NCBI GenBank assembly: GCA_947625375.1
Contig: CANQOC010000010.1
Coordinates: 26,379 to 90,378 of the forward strand
Reading direction: 5' to 3'
Source of the DNA: an uncultured Clostridia bacterium
GTDB taxonomy: Bacteria; Bacillota; Clostridia; Oscillospirales; Ruminococcaceae
DNA length: 64,000 nucleotides
The translations under genes were made by a program, and so were the position numbers. The notes under the pieces were generated by a model. The model was not told the DNA's origin. It saw only the letters and a program-made list of their open reading frames with translations, and made no database searches. Below are positions 51,821 through 60,271 of this stretch, piece by piece. Each line of letters begins with the position of its first letter. The stretch's first letter is position 1.

Positions 51821-52764
51821 CGAAGAAAATTGCGGCGGCGGTTGCTGCCGCTGCGCTTTTGGTGTCCTGCGCCTCAACAGCGCCCGACCGAAGCGCCAAA
51901 GAGACGACCCCGTCCGAGCCGGAATATACCGCGCCGGCGGAGTCTGACTCATCTATGGCGGAACCGTCTACCGAAGCCGTTTCGGAGGACATTCCCGAAG
52001 AAGAAGACCTTACGCCGATATATGATTTTCAGCCGATTGTCGGGGCATATCTTTCGGGCGACGCTTCGGGACTTTCGGAGCGCGACTCCGAGATATATTC
52101 CGCCGCGGTAAAGGCAATCGGAAGCTTTTATTCCGAGGGAATGACCGAGGAAGAAATTGTCCTCGCGGCGCACGACTGGCTGGTCACAAACGTGACCTAT
52201 GACAGCAAAATGCTCCTCCCGATTCCGAAGCAGTCGCCCGACAGCGAAAACCCCTACGGTACGCTGATTAACGGCGAGGGGATATGTATGGGTTACACCT
52301 CGACGTTTCAGATGTTTATGGAGATGCTCGGCGTAAAGTGCGGAATCGTCCGCGGGGTCGCGCTCGACGAGGAGCACGCCTGGAACACCGTCGAAATCGG
52401 CGGAAAGCTTTATAACATCGACGTGACATGGGACGACTTTATCCCCGACGAGCCGGGGAGACAGGCGTTTCATATGTATTCCCTCGTCCCCGACAGCGTC
52501 ATGCGGGTCGAACACATTTGGGACGAGTCCTCGACCCCGCCGGCGGATAACGACGACCTGATTTATTATAAGTCACGCGGACTCTATGCCGAAAGCAAGA
52601 GCGAGGTCGCCGAAATACTTAAGGCCGCATATCAGAGCGGCGCCGCGACCGCCGAGGTCATGACCCCGGAGTCGGGGATACTCTCGTTCTACAACGTGTC
52701 GGAATATTGGGAAATCGAGCTCGGAAGCTATACCGTAACTATCTACTGGTTTAAAGCGGGGTGA
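51817..52764 (+). CDS. Transglutaminase-like lipoprotein
   Basis: This 315-aa lipoprotein has lipobox LVSC (C18), a disordered acidic stretch, then a transglutaminase-like cysteine protease fold. The triad appears as C157 in GICMGYTSTF, H187 in EEHAWNTV and D202 in NIDVTWDD. In bacteria such extracellular domains act as peptidases or as cross-linkers. It starts at GTG 51817, overlapping the SpoIID stop, with GGGGTGA upstream. It is a likely partner of the sortases and SpoIID in surface assembly, by context. Confidence 0.87.
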   Translation: MTKKIAAAVAAAALLVSCASTAPDRSAKETTPSEPEYTAPAESDSSMAEPSTEAVSEDIPEEEDLTPIYDFQPIVGAYLSGDASGLSERDSEIYSAAVKAIGSFYSEGMTEEEIVLAAHDWLVTNVTYDSKMLLPIPKQSPDSENPYGTLINGEGICMGYTSTFQMFMEMLGVKCGIVRGVALDEEHAWNTVEIGGKLYNIDVTWDDFIPDEPGRQAFHMYSLVPDSVMRVEHIWDESSTPPADNDDLIYYKSRGLYAESKSEVAEILKAAYQSGAATAEVMTPESGILSFYNVSEYWEIELGSYTVTIYWFKAG

Positions 52765-52769
52765 TTCAG

Positions 52770-53489
52770 TTGAAGACCGCAATCGTCACCGGCGCGTCGA
52801 GGGGCATAGGCGCCGCAACCGCGCTGATGCTCTCAAAACTCGGGTACAGCGTCGCGGTGAACTACCGTGAAAACAAAGCCGCCGCCGACGAGACGGTGAA
52901 GCGGATTACCGCCGCCGGGGGCGACGCTTTTTCGGTCCGCGCTGACGTTTCCGACCCCGAGGGCGTAAAAGAGCTCTTTCGGATTGCCGGCGCTCCCGAC
53001 GTTTTGGTCAACAACGCCGGAATAAGCCATATCGGACTTTTACAAGACATGACCGACGGCGAAATTTCGCGCCTTATCGGCACAGACCTCGTCGGAGTGA
53101 TTCTCTGCTCCCGCGAGGCGGCAAGGCTGATGGTGCCGAAAAAGTCGGGCTGTATAATAAACATCGCCTCGATGTGGGGCGAGGTCGGCGCGAGCTGTGA
53201 GGCGGTATATTCGGCGGCGAAGGCCGGAGTCATCGGCTTCACAAAGGCGCTCGCAAAGGAGCTCGGACCGAGCGGGATTCGGGTGAACTGCGTTTCGCCG
53301 GGGGTCATAAAGACCGACATGAACGGTGAACTGACCCGCGAGACCCTTGAGGAGCTCGCCGGGGACACCCCCCTGCTGCGGCTCGGCACTCCCGAGGACG
53401 TCGCCGCCGCGGTCGGGTTTTTGGTGCGCGAGGAATCGTCGTTCATAACCGGGCAGATACTGCCGGTGAACGGCGGAATAGTCATATAG
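52770..53489 (+). CDS. Short-chain dehydrogenase/reductase, FabG-like
   Basis: This 239-aa NAD(P)-dependent oxidoreductase has TGASRGIG, VNNAG, catalytic Ser in NIASMWGE and YSAAKAG, plus the FabG-like ending SSFITGQILPVNGG. TTG 52770 has GGGGTGA 6 bases upstream and yields the canonical MKTAIVTGASRG opening; GTG 52761 is a less likely start. It may be a 3-oxoacyl-ACP reductase, but fab partners are absent apart from acpS nearby, so other substrates are possible. Confidence 0.88.
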   Translation: MKTAIVTGASRGIGAATALMLSKLGYSVAVNYRENKAAADETVKRITAAGGDAFSVRADVSDPEGVKELFRIAGAPDVLVNNAGISHIGLLQDMTDGEISRLIGTDLVGVILCSREAARLMVPKKSGCIINIASMWGEVGASCEAVYSAAKAGVIGFTKALAKELGPSGIRVNCVSPGVIKTDMNGELTRETLEELAGDTPLLRLGTPEDVAAAVGFLVREESSFITGQILPVNGGIVI

Positions 53490-53501
53490 GAGGGATTTTT
53501 G

Positions 53502-53996
53502 ATGGACGGACTGAGGGAACAGCTTGTGAAGCGGCCCCGAACCCCCGCCGACGCGGTCAAAAAGGTCGTGCTCGTGACGGGCGCGGTAATTCTCGCGGTG
53601 ATAATCTTCGTCTTCGTCGGGAACATCACGAAGAGCTATATCATTTGGGAGATAACTCTTCTCGCGCTGATTGCGATGGTGTGGGGAAGCTGGGTTCTCG
53701 CCGGGCGGCTTAACGTCGAATATGAATACATCATCTGCGGCGGCGAGCTTTCGGTCGACAAGATATTCAACAAAAAATCCCGCAAGACGCTTTGCAGCCT
53801 CGAGCTTCGCTCCGCCGAGGGGTTCTATCGCGGCGAAAAGATTCCCGACGGCGCAACGGTCATCGACGTATGCGGCGAGGGCGAGAGATATACCGTCGAA
53901 TATTCTGACGGCGAGCGCGGGAAAACCGCCCTTGTTTTCACTCCGGACGAGCGCTCACTCGAGCTGATTAAGCCGTATCTTCCGAGGCTGTCATGA
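53502..53996 (+). CDS. DUF6106-like membrane protein
   Basis: The function of this 164-aa protein is unknown. Two hydrophobic segments (~22-41 and ~47-67) form a hairpin in the membrane, followed by a soluble C-terminal domain beginning VEYEYIICGGELSVDKIFNKK. The layout matches DUF6106, recalled from memory. GGAGG lies 8 bases before ATG 53502. It overlaps the acpS start by 4 bases. Confidence 0.7.
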   Translation: MDGLREQLVKRPRTPADAVKKVVLVTGAVILAVIIFVFVGNITKSYIIWEITLLALIAMVWGSWVLAGRLNVEYEYIICGGELSVDKIFNKKSRKTLCSLELRSAEGFYRGEKIPDGATVIDVCGEGERYTVEYSDGERGKTALVFTPDERSLELIKPYLPRLS

Positions 53997-54346
53997 GGGT
54001 CGGGATTGATACCGTGGAGCTTGCGAGAATGGAAAAGGCGATGATGATTCCCGGGTTCCGCGAAAGGGTTTATTCAAAGGGCGAAATCGAGCTTTTGGAG
54101 CAAAAGGGCGCCTCGGCGCTTCAGTCGTACGCCGCGAATTTTGCCGCAAAAGAGGCGTTCTCAAAGGCGCTCGGTACCGGCGTGAGGAATTTCTCGCTGA
54201 ACGAGATTTCTGTCCTCAGAAACGCGCTCGGCGCGCCTTACATAGAGCTTTGCGGTCGGGCGGCCGAGGCGGCGAAGGGACTTTGCTTCACCGTCAGCAT
54301 CACACACACGCGGCGCGACGCCACGGCAATAGTTATAGCGTATTAG
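53993..54346 (+). CDS. acpS: Holo-acyl-carrier-protein synthase
   Basis: AcpS transfers phosphopantetheine from CoA to apo-ACP. The 117-aa length fits. The metal-binding opening is MRVGIDTVELARM (D6), followed by YAANFAAKEAFSKALGTGVR with the catalytic Glu, and SITHTRRDATAIVIAY at the end. Its start overlaps the upstream gene, and nnrD follows after 4 bases, a common Firmicute order. Confidence 0.95.
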   Translation: MRVGIDTVELARMEKAMMIPGFRERVYSKGEIELLEQKGASALQSYAANFAAKEAFSKALGTGVRNFSLNEISVLRNALGAPYIELCGRAAEAAKGLCFTVSITHTRRDATAIVIAY

Positions 54347-54350
54347 TATT

Positions 54351-55343
54351 ATGATTGGATATATCAGCGAAGAACAGCTCAGAAACGCCGAACAGACGGC
54401 GATAAACCGCGATATCCGCCTTTCCGAAGCGATTGCGGAAATGTCTTCGGGAAGCGGAGACATCGAGCTTTTAAACCCGAGAAGCATATTGAAGCTTGTC
54501 AGAAAGCGCCCCGAGAATTCTCACAAGGGCGATTTCGGCAGGCTTGTTTTGATTGCCGGCTCGGAGCGCTTCCCCGGCGCGGCACAGATTGCGGCGCTTG
54601 CGGCGCTAAGGTCGGGAGTCGGTCTTTGCGAGGTCATCACGACGAAGACGGCGGCTTTCGGGATTGCGGCGGGAGCAAGGGAGGCGACCCTTTATACCGT
54701 CGACGCAGACTCCGACGGATTTATGTCCCCGAGTGAGAGTCATCTTGAGGGCGCAAGGGAGGAGATATCCCGCGCAGACGCGGTTCTTATCGGCTGCGGT
54801 CTCGGGACGGGAGCCGGGTGCCTTAAGATGTTAAAGACCGCGGTGAAAAGTGCGGAATGTCCGATAATTTTTGATGCCGACGGCATAAACCTTGTCTCGG
54901 GACGCATAGAATTAGTCAGGAAGGCAAAGGCGGAAACGGTCGTCACGCCTCACCCCGCCGAGCTTTCGCGGCTTTGCGGAGTGAGCGTCAAAGAGGTCCT
55001 TGAAAACCGCCCGAAATACGCAAGGAAAATATCCGAAAAAACCGGAGCGGTTACGGTGTCGAAATCGGCGGGAACGCTTATCGTCTCGAAGGGAAGGACA
55101 TCGCTTTCGGCGCGCGGAAACAGCGGACTTGCGAAGGGCGGGAGCGGCGACTTTCTTGCCGGACTTATCGCGTCGCTTCTGGCACAGGGGTATCCCGCAG
55201 AGGAGGCCGCGAAAATCGGCGTCACGGTACAGGGTCTGGCTTGCGAGTATGTCACAAAGGAGAATTCGGAGCGAAGCGTTACCGTAAGCGACATGATTGA
55301 CTGTCTGCCGGTGCTTTTCAAGAAAATCGAAAGGCTGATTTGA
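54351..55343 (+). CDS. nnrD: ADP-dependent NAD(P)H-hydrate dehydratase
   Basis: NnrD repairs hydrated NAD(P)H with ADP. This 330-aa protein has a ribokinase-like fold with GDFGRLVLIAGSERFPGAAQIAALAALRSG (in parts), VVTPHPAELSRL and GNSGLAKGGSGDFLAG. Full-length relatives carry an NnrE epimerase domain in front; here only a ~40-residue stub remains (YISEEQLRNAEQTAINRDIR). The stub resembles the first helix of NnrE, so the epimerase has been lost or is encoded elsewhere. Confidence 0.93.
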   Translation: MIGYISEEQLRNAEQTAINRDIRLSEAIAEMSSGSGDIELLNPRSILKLVRKRPENSHKGDFGRLVLIAGSERFPGAAQIAALAALRSGVGLCEVITTKTAAFGIAAGAREATLYTVDADSDGFMSPSESHLEGAREEISRADAVLIGCGLGTGAGCLKMLKTAVKSAECPIIFDADGINLVSGRIELVRKAKAETVVTPHPAELSRLCGVSVKEVLENRPKYARKISEKTGAVTVSKSAGTLIVSKGRTSLSARGNSGLAKGGSGDFLAGLIASLLAQGYPAEEAAKIGVTVQGLACEYVTKENSERSVTVSDMIDCLPVLFKKIERLI

Positions 55344-55847
55344 TTGAAAAGAATTGTCATTGCGCTTGCGGCGGCGGTGGTGCTGCTCTGCGGGTGCACA
55401 AAGATGCCGACGTCGGAATACTGCCTGTCTAAGTGCTTTGTGACCGACGCCACGATAACGGTCGGCGAGACCGAATACGGCGCCGCGCTTTCGCGGTTTG
55501 CCGACGGATACTGGCTTGTCGAGCTGACGTCCCCCGCGGCGGTAAAGGGACTTATTTTCACCGTCAGCGGCGAGAACACCGAGGTGTCGTTTGACGGCCT
55601 GAAGTTCACCTTTGACACCGCGAGGTTCCCGGTCGGCTCGGTTGTGTCCGAGGCGATTGGTCACATCGACCGGCTTGCCGCCGAAACGCTCACGGTCATC
55701 AACGGCGACGAGCAGTGCCTCGCTTCGGGCGAGATTGACGGCGAAAGCTATACCCTGACGCTCAGCAAGACCCTTGTGCCGCAGAAGCTCGAGCTCGACG
55801 GCTGCGGAATGTGCATCACGTTCGAGGGGTTTGAGGAGGTGGAGTAG
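55344..55847 (+). CDS. Small lipoprotein of unknown function
   Basis: I do not recognise this 167-aa protein. It starts at TTG 55344 right after nnrD and has a lipoprotein signal with lipobox LLCGC (C18). A predicted all-beta body follows (SPAAVKGLIFTVSG, DGLKFTFDTARFP), and four later cysteines could form disulfides. It is probably the last gene of the run that begins with the cysteine desulfurase. Confidence 0.7.
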   Translation: MKRIVIALAAAVVLLCGCTKMPTSEYCLSKCFVTDATITVGETEYGAALSRFADGYWLVELTSPAAVKGLIFTVSGENTEVSFDGLKFTFDTARFPVGSVVSEAIGHIDRLAAETLTVINGDEQCLASGEIDGESYTLTLSKTLVPQKLELDGCGMCITFEGFEEVE

Positions 55848-55900
55848 AGGGCGGAAGTTAGAGATTAGAGGATGGAAGATAGAGGATAGTGGACGGGTTT
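55848..55900. repeat. Heptamer array at the 3' end of the lipoprotein gene
   Basis: Purine-rich 7-base units such as GGAAGTT, AGAGATT, AGAGGAT, GGAAGAT and AGAGGAT begin directly after the stop codon. Confidence 0.65.
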
Positions 55901-55904
55901 CTGA

Positions 55905-56575
55905 CATATCATATTTGAGGTATGATATGGTGCAGAGCGCGCTGCCTTGTAAAAGGTATTCGCTGGCGCTCATGCTATCTTAGTCACACCACCCCGACCC
56001 GCCCCTCAAGGGGCGGGAGTTGGAAGGAAGCTTGCGCAGGTATATTAAAAGCATGAGCGGCGTCATACCTTGCTATAAGGAATTCGCTGCGCTCATGCTA
56101 TTTTTAGACTCCTACCCCCCTTCCCCCTCCCACATGGGAGGGGATCTGCATAGCTAAAACTTGGATTGCCGCCTGACGGCGGGGGAAAGTTTGTGAGACA
56201 TCATGCCTTGTTATAATGTGTCGCTTTACGAAGGACGCCAAGTGCAACATCTTTAGTTGTTTCCCCGTTCTCTTTCTTCCACGCCCCCTGCCCCCTCTCC
56301 CTCAGTGAGAGAGAGGGGGTTCCACCCCACACCCGGCCGTTCACGTTCGTGAACGGCGCGACCACTCCCCTCGAGGGGAGTGGTACTTGGCAAGGAGGAC
56401 ACTTTCGCAAGTATATTAAAAGCATGAGCGGTGTCATACCTTGCTATAAGGAATTCGCTGGCGCTCATACTATTCTTAGACTCCTACCCCCTACCCCCTC
56501 CCACATGGGAGGGGGTTGTGCATAGCTAAGGTGGAGATTGCCGCCTATCGGCTTGGAAAATTGCCCGCCAACATA
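55905..56575 (+). repeat. Intergenic hairpin-mosaic repeat, longest copy (about 1.6 units)
   Basis: This 840-base gap between the lipoprotein and pnp genes holds the fullest form of the mosaic. Modules: GCGCAGGTATATTAAAAGCAT block; GGAATTCGCTGCGCTCAT block; CCCCCTCCC-ACAT-GGGAGGGG hairpin; CATAGCTAAAACTTGG; CCGCCTGACGGCGGGG hairpin; a ~100-base spacer ending TTTCCCCGTTC; CCCTCTCCCTCAGTGAGAGAGAGGG hairpin; CCGTTCACG-TT-CGTGAACGG hairpin; CACTCCCC-TCGA-GGGGAGTG hairpin; then the unit restarts. No gene is seen. Confidence 0.75.
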
Positions 56576-56645
56576 GCTTGCCCAAGGCGCTCTGTTGGTC
56601 TGACATCTGACAATCTCATTTCTGCTCTCTGACCGCCCATGCAAA

Positions 56646-56672
56646 AAGGGGAAGCCTCTCGGCTTCCCCTTA
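56646..56672 (-). terminator. Intrinsic terminator of pnp
   Basis: AAGGGGAAGCC / GGCTTCCCCTT with T-rich sequence on both sides. Confidence 0.92.
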
Positions 56673-56686
56673 TTTTTGCCTCTATT

Positions 56687-58828
56687 TCACTGCTCGCTCT
56701 TGTTCTTCTTCGCGGCGATGTCGATGAGAGCGTCCTTGCGGGAGAGGTTGATGCGCCCTTGGTCGTCGATTTCGACAACCTTGACGACAATCTCGTCGCC
56801 GATTGAGACAACGTCCTCGACCTTCTCGACGCGGTGCATGTCGAGCTTCGAGATGTGCACCATTCCGTCCATGCCCGGGACGATTTCGACGAACGCGCCG
56901 AAGTTCATCAGCCGGACAACCTTGCCGCGGTAAATCGAGCCGATTTCCGGACCGTTCGCAATCGTGTTGACGATGCCGATGACCGCCTTGGCGTTGTCGG
57001 CGTTAAGTCCGCTGACATATACCGCGCCGTCGTCCTCGACGTCGATTTTAACGTCAAAGTCGGCCTGAAGCTTCTGGATGACCTTGCCCGACTTGCCGAT
57101 GACGTCGCCGATTTTATCGACGGGAACGCGGGTGTTGAACATCTTCGGCGCCCACTCGGAGACCTCGGGACGCGGCTCGGCAATCGCCTTCGCCATGATT
57201 TCGTCAAGGATATAGTCGCGCGCCTTGTGGGTCTTTGCGAATGCCTCTTCGATGATGTCATAGGTCAGACCGTCGACCTTGATGTCGACCTGAATCGCGG
57301 TGATTCCCTTGTGGGTGCCGCCGACCTTGAAGTCCATGTCGCCGAAGAAGTCCTCGAGACCCTGAATGTCGACCATCGTCTGGAACGAGCCGTCGTCGCG
57401 GGTAATCAGTCCGCAGGAGATGCCCGCAACCGGCGCCTTAATCGGCACGCCGGCGTCCATCAGCGCAAGGGTCGAGCCGCAGATTGAACCCTGTGACGTC
57501 GAGCCGTTCGAGGAGAGGACCTCGGAGACGACGCGGATAGCATAGGGGAAGTCGTCGGTCGAGGGGAGGACGGGGATAAGCGCCTTTTCGGCGAGCGCTC
57601 CGTGCCCGATTTCGCGTCTTCCGGGCCCGCGCGAGGGCTTTGTCTCGCCGACCGAATAGCTCGGGAAGTTATAGTGGTGGATATATCTCTTTTCGACCTC
57701 GTCGTCGATGCCGTCGAGCTTCTGTGAATCGCTGACGGGGCCGAGGGTTACGACCGAAAGAACCTGTGTCTGTCCGCGGGTGAAGAGACCCGAACCGTGA
57801 ACCCTCGGGAGGACGCCGACCTCGGCGGAGAGCGGCCTTATCTGGTCGAGTCCTCTGCCGTCGACGCGCTTGCCCTCATAGAGCCAGTTGCGGACAATCT
57901 TCTTCTGGAGCTTATAGATGCACTCGTCAATCATCGCGAGCTGCTCGGGATACTGCTCGTCAAAGCGGGCGTGAACCGCGTCTTTAATAGGCTGGAGCCT
58001 TGCCTCGCGGACGTTCTTGTCGTCGGTGTCGAGCGCGGCCTTAACGTCCTCGGCGGCCATCTCTTCGATGGCGTCAAAGAGGTCGTGGTCGACCTCCATC
58101 GACTCGAATTCAAACTTCGGCTTTCCGACCTCGTCCTTAATGCCGTTGATGAATTCAATCATTCTCTTTATTTCCTTGTGACCCGTCTTGATTGCTTCGA
58201 GCATAAGGTCGTCGGGGACCTCGTCGGCTCCGGCTTCAATCATGACGATTTTTTCCATAGTGCCGGCGACGGTGAGGTTGAGGTGATTGTTCTCCCTCTG
58301 CTTCTGGGTGGGATTGAGGACGATTTCGCCGTCGACAAGTCCGACGCTGACTCCGGCAATCGGTCCCGCCCACGGGATATCCGAGATGGAGATTGCGACC
58401 GAGGTGCCGAGCATACCCGCGATTTCGGGGGAGCAGTCGGGGTCGACCGAAAGAACGGTCATAACGACCGAAACGTCGTTTCTCATGTCCTTCGGGAAGA
58501 GCGGGCGAATCGGGCGGTCGACCATGCGCGACGTTAAAATCGCCTTATCGGTCGGCTTGCCCTCGCGCTTTGTGAACGAACCGGGGATTTTTCCGACCGA
58601 ATAGAGCTTTTCCTCAAAGTCGACCGAAAGCGGGAAGAAGTCGACTCCCTCGCGGGGCTTGACCGACGCGGTGACGTTGCACATAACGGTGGTGTCGCCG
58701 TATCTGACCCAGCAGGAGCCGTTTGAAAGCTCACAGGTCTTTCCGGTCTCGACGGTAAGCGGACGGCCCGCAAAGGTCGTCTCGAACTTTCTGTACCTGT
58801 CGAATTGCTTGATTTCTGACATTGCCAT
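56687..58828 (-). CDS. pnp: Polyribonucleotide nucleotidyltransferase (PNPase)
   Basis: PNPase degrades RNA 3'-5' by phosphorolysis. The 713-aa protein has two RNase PH cores (opening FAGRPLTVETGKTCELSNGS; the second with SEVLSSNGSTSQGSICGSTLA), a KH domain (VPVDKIGDVIGKSGKVIQKLQ, in parts) and a C-terminal S1 domain (GSIYRGKVVRLMNFGAFVEIVPG). AGGAGG lies 8 bases before the ATG. It follows rpsO with a 93-base imperfect hairpin between them, an arrangement reminiscent of the RNase III-processed, autoregulated pnp leader of enterobacteria. Confidence 0.97.
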   Translation of the reverse strand: MAMSEIKQFDRYRKFETTFAGRPLTVETGKTCELSNGSCWVRYGDTTVMCNVTASVKPREGVDFFPLSVDFEEKLYSVGKIPGSFTKREGKPTDKAILTSRMVDRPIRPLFPKDMRNDVSVVMTVLSVDPDCSPEIAGMLGTSVAISISDIPWAGPIAGVSVGLVDGEIVLNPTQKQRENNHLNLTVAGTMEKIVMIEAGADEVPDDLMLEAIKTGHKEIKRMIEFINGIKDEVGKPKFEFESMEVDHDLFDAIEEMAAEDVKAALDTDDKNVREARLQPIKDAVHARFDEQYPEQLAMIDECIYKLQKKIVRNWLYEGKRVDGRGLDQIRPLSAEVGVLPRVHGSGLFTRGQTQVLSVVTLGPVSDSQKLDGIDDEVEKRYIHHYNFPSYSVGETKPSRGPGRREIGHGALAEKALIPVLPSTDDFPYAIRVVSEVLSSNGSTSQGSICGSTLALMDAGVPIKAPVAGISCGLITRDDGSFQTMVDIQGLEDFFGDMDFKVGGTHKGITAIQVDIKVDGLTYDIIEEAFAKTHKARDYILDEIMAKAIAEPRPEVSEWAPKMFNTRVPVDKIGDVIGKSGKVIQKLQADFDVKIDVEDDGAVYVSGLNADNAKAVIGIVNTIANGPEIGSIYRGKVVRLMNFGAFVEIVPGMDGMVHISKLDMHRVEKVEDVVSIGDEIVVKVVEIDDQGRINLSRKDALIDIAAKKNKSEQ

Positions 58829-58859
58829 AGATTTTTCCTCCTTGAAATTTTAAGATGGC

Positions 58860-58952
58860 GATGTATTTTCAAGCAGAGTTTTAGCAATAAATTCGGCAGC
58901 CGTCTTGCGGCAGCTCAACTTATTACTAAAAAACAGTGCCGGAAAATACATC
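58860..58952 (-). promoter_or_regulatory. Long hairpin in the rpsO-pnp intergenic region
   Basis: GATGTATTTTC pairs with GAAAATACATC over 11 bp at the base. Inside are TAGTAATAA / TTATTGCTA (one G-T wobble) and GCTGCCG / CGGCTGC (one T-T mismatch) around a short loop. It occupies almost the entire pnp leader and is a good double-stranded target. Confidence 0.65.
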
Positions 58953-58954
58953 AA

Positions 58955-58982
58955 AAGGCAGACGCAAAAGCCCCTGCCTTAT
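58955..58982 (-). terminator. Partial terminator after rpsO
   Basis: Minus-strand AAGGCAG...CTGCCTT hairpin followed by TTGATGTATTTT. It is weak enough to allow read-through into pnp. Confidence 0.6.
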
Positions 58983-58990
58983 GACTGCGT

Positions 58991-59257
58991 TTACTTTCTC
59001 AAGCCGAGCTTTTCGACGATAGCTCTGTAGCGCTCGATGTCGGTGCGCATAAGGTAATTGAGAAGGTTGCGTCTGCGTCCGACCATTTTTAAAAGGCCTC
59101 TTCTTGAGTGGTGGTCGTTTTTGTGGACCTTAAGATGCTCGGTGAGGTCGTTGATTCTCTTTGAGAGAATTGCAATCTGTACCTCGGGCGAACCGGTATC
59201 GTTCTCCGAAAGCCTGTTGGCTTCGATGATAGCGGTTTTCTCATCCTTTAAAAGCAT
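58991..59257 (-). CDS. rpsO: Ribosomal protein S15
   Basis: S15 is a primary 16S rRNA-binding protein of the small subunit. The 88-aa product from ATG 59257 ([12 protein letters not shown]) matches the usual 88-89 aa, with [39 protein letters not shown] and [24 protein letters not shown] sequence. AAAGGGG lies 7 bases upstream. Its ~105-base leader contains GGCTC-GTTT-GAGCC and CTGCGG...CCGCAG pairings that could be an S15 autoregulatory site. Confidence 0.97.
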   Translation of the reverse strand: MLLKDEKTAIIEANRLSENDTGSPEVQIAILSKRINDLTEHLKVHKNDHHSRRGLLKMVGRRRNLLNYLMRTDIERYRAIVEKLGLRK

Positions 59258-59370
59258 TGTCATACCCCTTTCGTTTATTCCGGAAGACAAAGGCTGCGGC
59301 AGGTGTGACTCCGCAACGGCGGCGATACCCGCAGTCTGTATCATCGGTGCGGCTCAAACGAGCCTTGAAT

Positions 59371-59399
59371 ATTCTATCACAGTTTTTCGGATTTGTAAA
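59371..59399 (-). promoter_or_regulatory. Promoter of rpsO
   Basis: Minus-strand TTTACA (59399-59394), 17 bp, TAGAAT (59376-59371). Confidence 0.75.
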
Positions 59400-59410
59400 G
59401 ACTTTTTTTA

Positions 59411-60271
59411 TTATTTTTCTTCGCCGGCAAAAAGTTTTGCCGCCGTAAGGGTGTTTTTCATCAGCATTGCGACCGTCATCGGGCCGACTCCGCCCGGCAC
59501 CGGGGTTATATACGACGCCTTCGGCTCGGCGGTCGCAAAGTCGACGTCGCCGCAAAGCTTTCCGTTTTCGTCGCGGTTCATTCCGACGTCAATCACAACC
59601 GCGCCCTCCTTAATCATATCGCCGGTGATAAGCTTTGCCTTCCCGACCGCCGCGACAAGGATATCGGCGCTCCGGCACTCTTCCGCAAGGTTTTTCGTCC
59701 GCGAGTGACAGACCGTGACGGTGCCGTTTTCGTGCAGAAGGAGCATCGCCATCGGCTTTCCGACGATATCCGACCGCCCGACAACCGTGCACCTCTTCCC
59801 CTCGACCGAGATTCCCGCGCTGTGGATAAGCTCCATCACCCCGGCGGGGGTGCAGGGCAGAAAGTCGTAGTCGCCAATCATAATCTTCCCGACATTCTGC
59901 GGGTGGAAGGCGTCGACGTCCTTTTTCGGGGATATCGCGGCGATGACGTCGCGCGAGCTTAGGTGCTTCGGGAGCGGCAGCTGACAGAGTATGCCGTGAA
60001 CGCTCGGGTCGGCGTTGAGCCTTTCGACGAGCCGAATCAGCTCCTCTTGGGTCGTGCTCGCGGGGAGGATATGCTCGAACGAGTTGAATCCCGCCTCTAT
60101 GCACGCCTTTTTCTTGTTGCCGACGTAAATCTTCGACGCCGGGTCGTCGCCGACCAGAATTACCGCAAGTCCGGGGGTCACTCCGGTCCTCGCCTTAAAG
60201 TCCTCGGTTTCGGCGCGGACGCTCTCGCGCACCCTTTGCGCAATCTCTTTTCCGTTAATCAGCGCTGCCAT
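59411..60271 (-). CDS. folD: Bifunctional methylenetetrahydrofolate dehydrogenase/cyclohydrolase FolD
   Basis: FolD interconverts 5,10-methylene-, methenyl- and 10-formyl-tetrahydrofolate. ATG 60271 ([14 protein letters not shown]) gives 286 aa, with GAGGAGG upstream. Motifs: [14 protein letters not shown] with the catalytic lysine, [23 protein letters not shown] and [14 protein letters not shown]. Its start lies 17 bases inside the 3' end of lgt, so the genes are translationally coupled. Confidence 0.96.
   Translation of the reverse strand: MAALINGKEIAQRVRESVRAETEDFKARTGVTPGLAVILVGDDPASKIYVGNKKKACIEAGFNSFEHILPASTTQEELIRLVERLNADPSVHGILCQLPLPKHLSSRDVIAAISPKKDVDAFHPQNVGKIMIGDYDFLPCTPAGVMELIHSAGISVEGKRCTVVGRSDIVGKPMAMLLLHENGTVTVCHSRTKNLAEECRSADILVAAVGKAKLITGDMIKEGAVVIDVGMNRDENGKLCGDVDFATAEPKASYITPVPGGVGPMTVAMLMKNTLTAAKLFAGEEK

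Noticed and set aside
54912..55973. 353-codon frame opposite nnrD and the lipoprotein gene
   Set aside because: It is an antisense shadow spanning two well-supported genes and a repeat.
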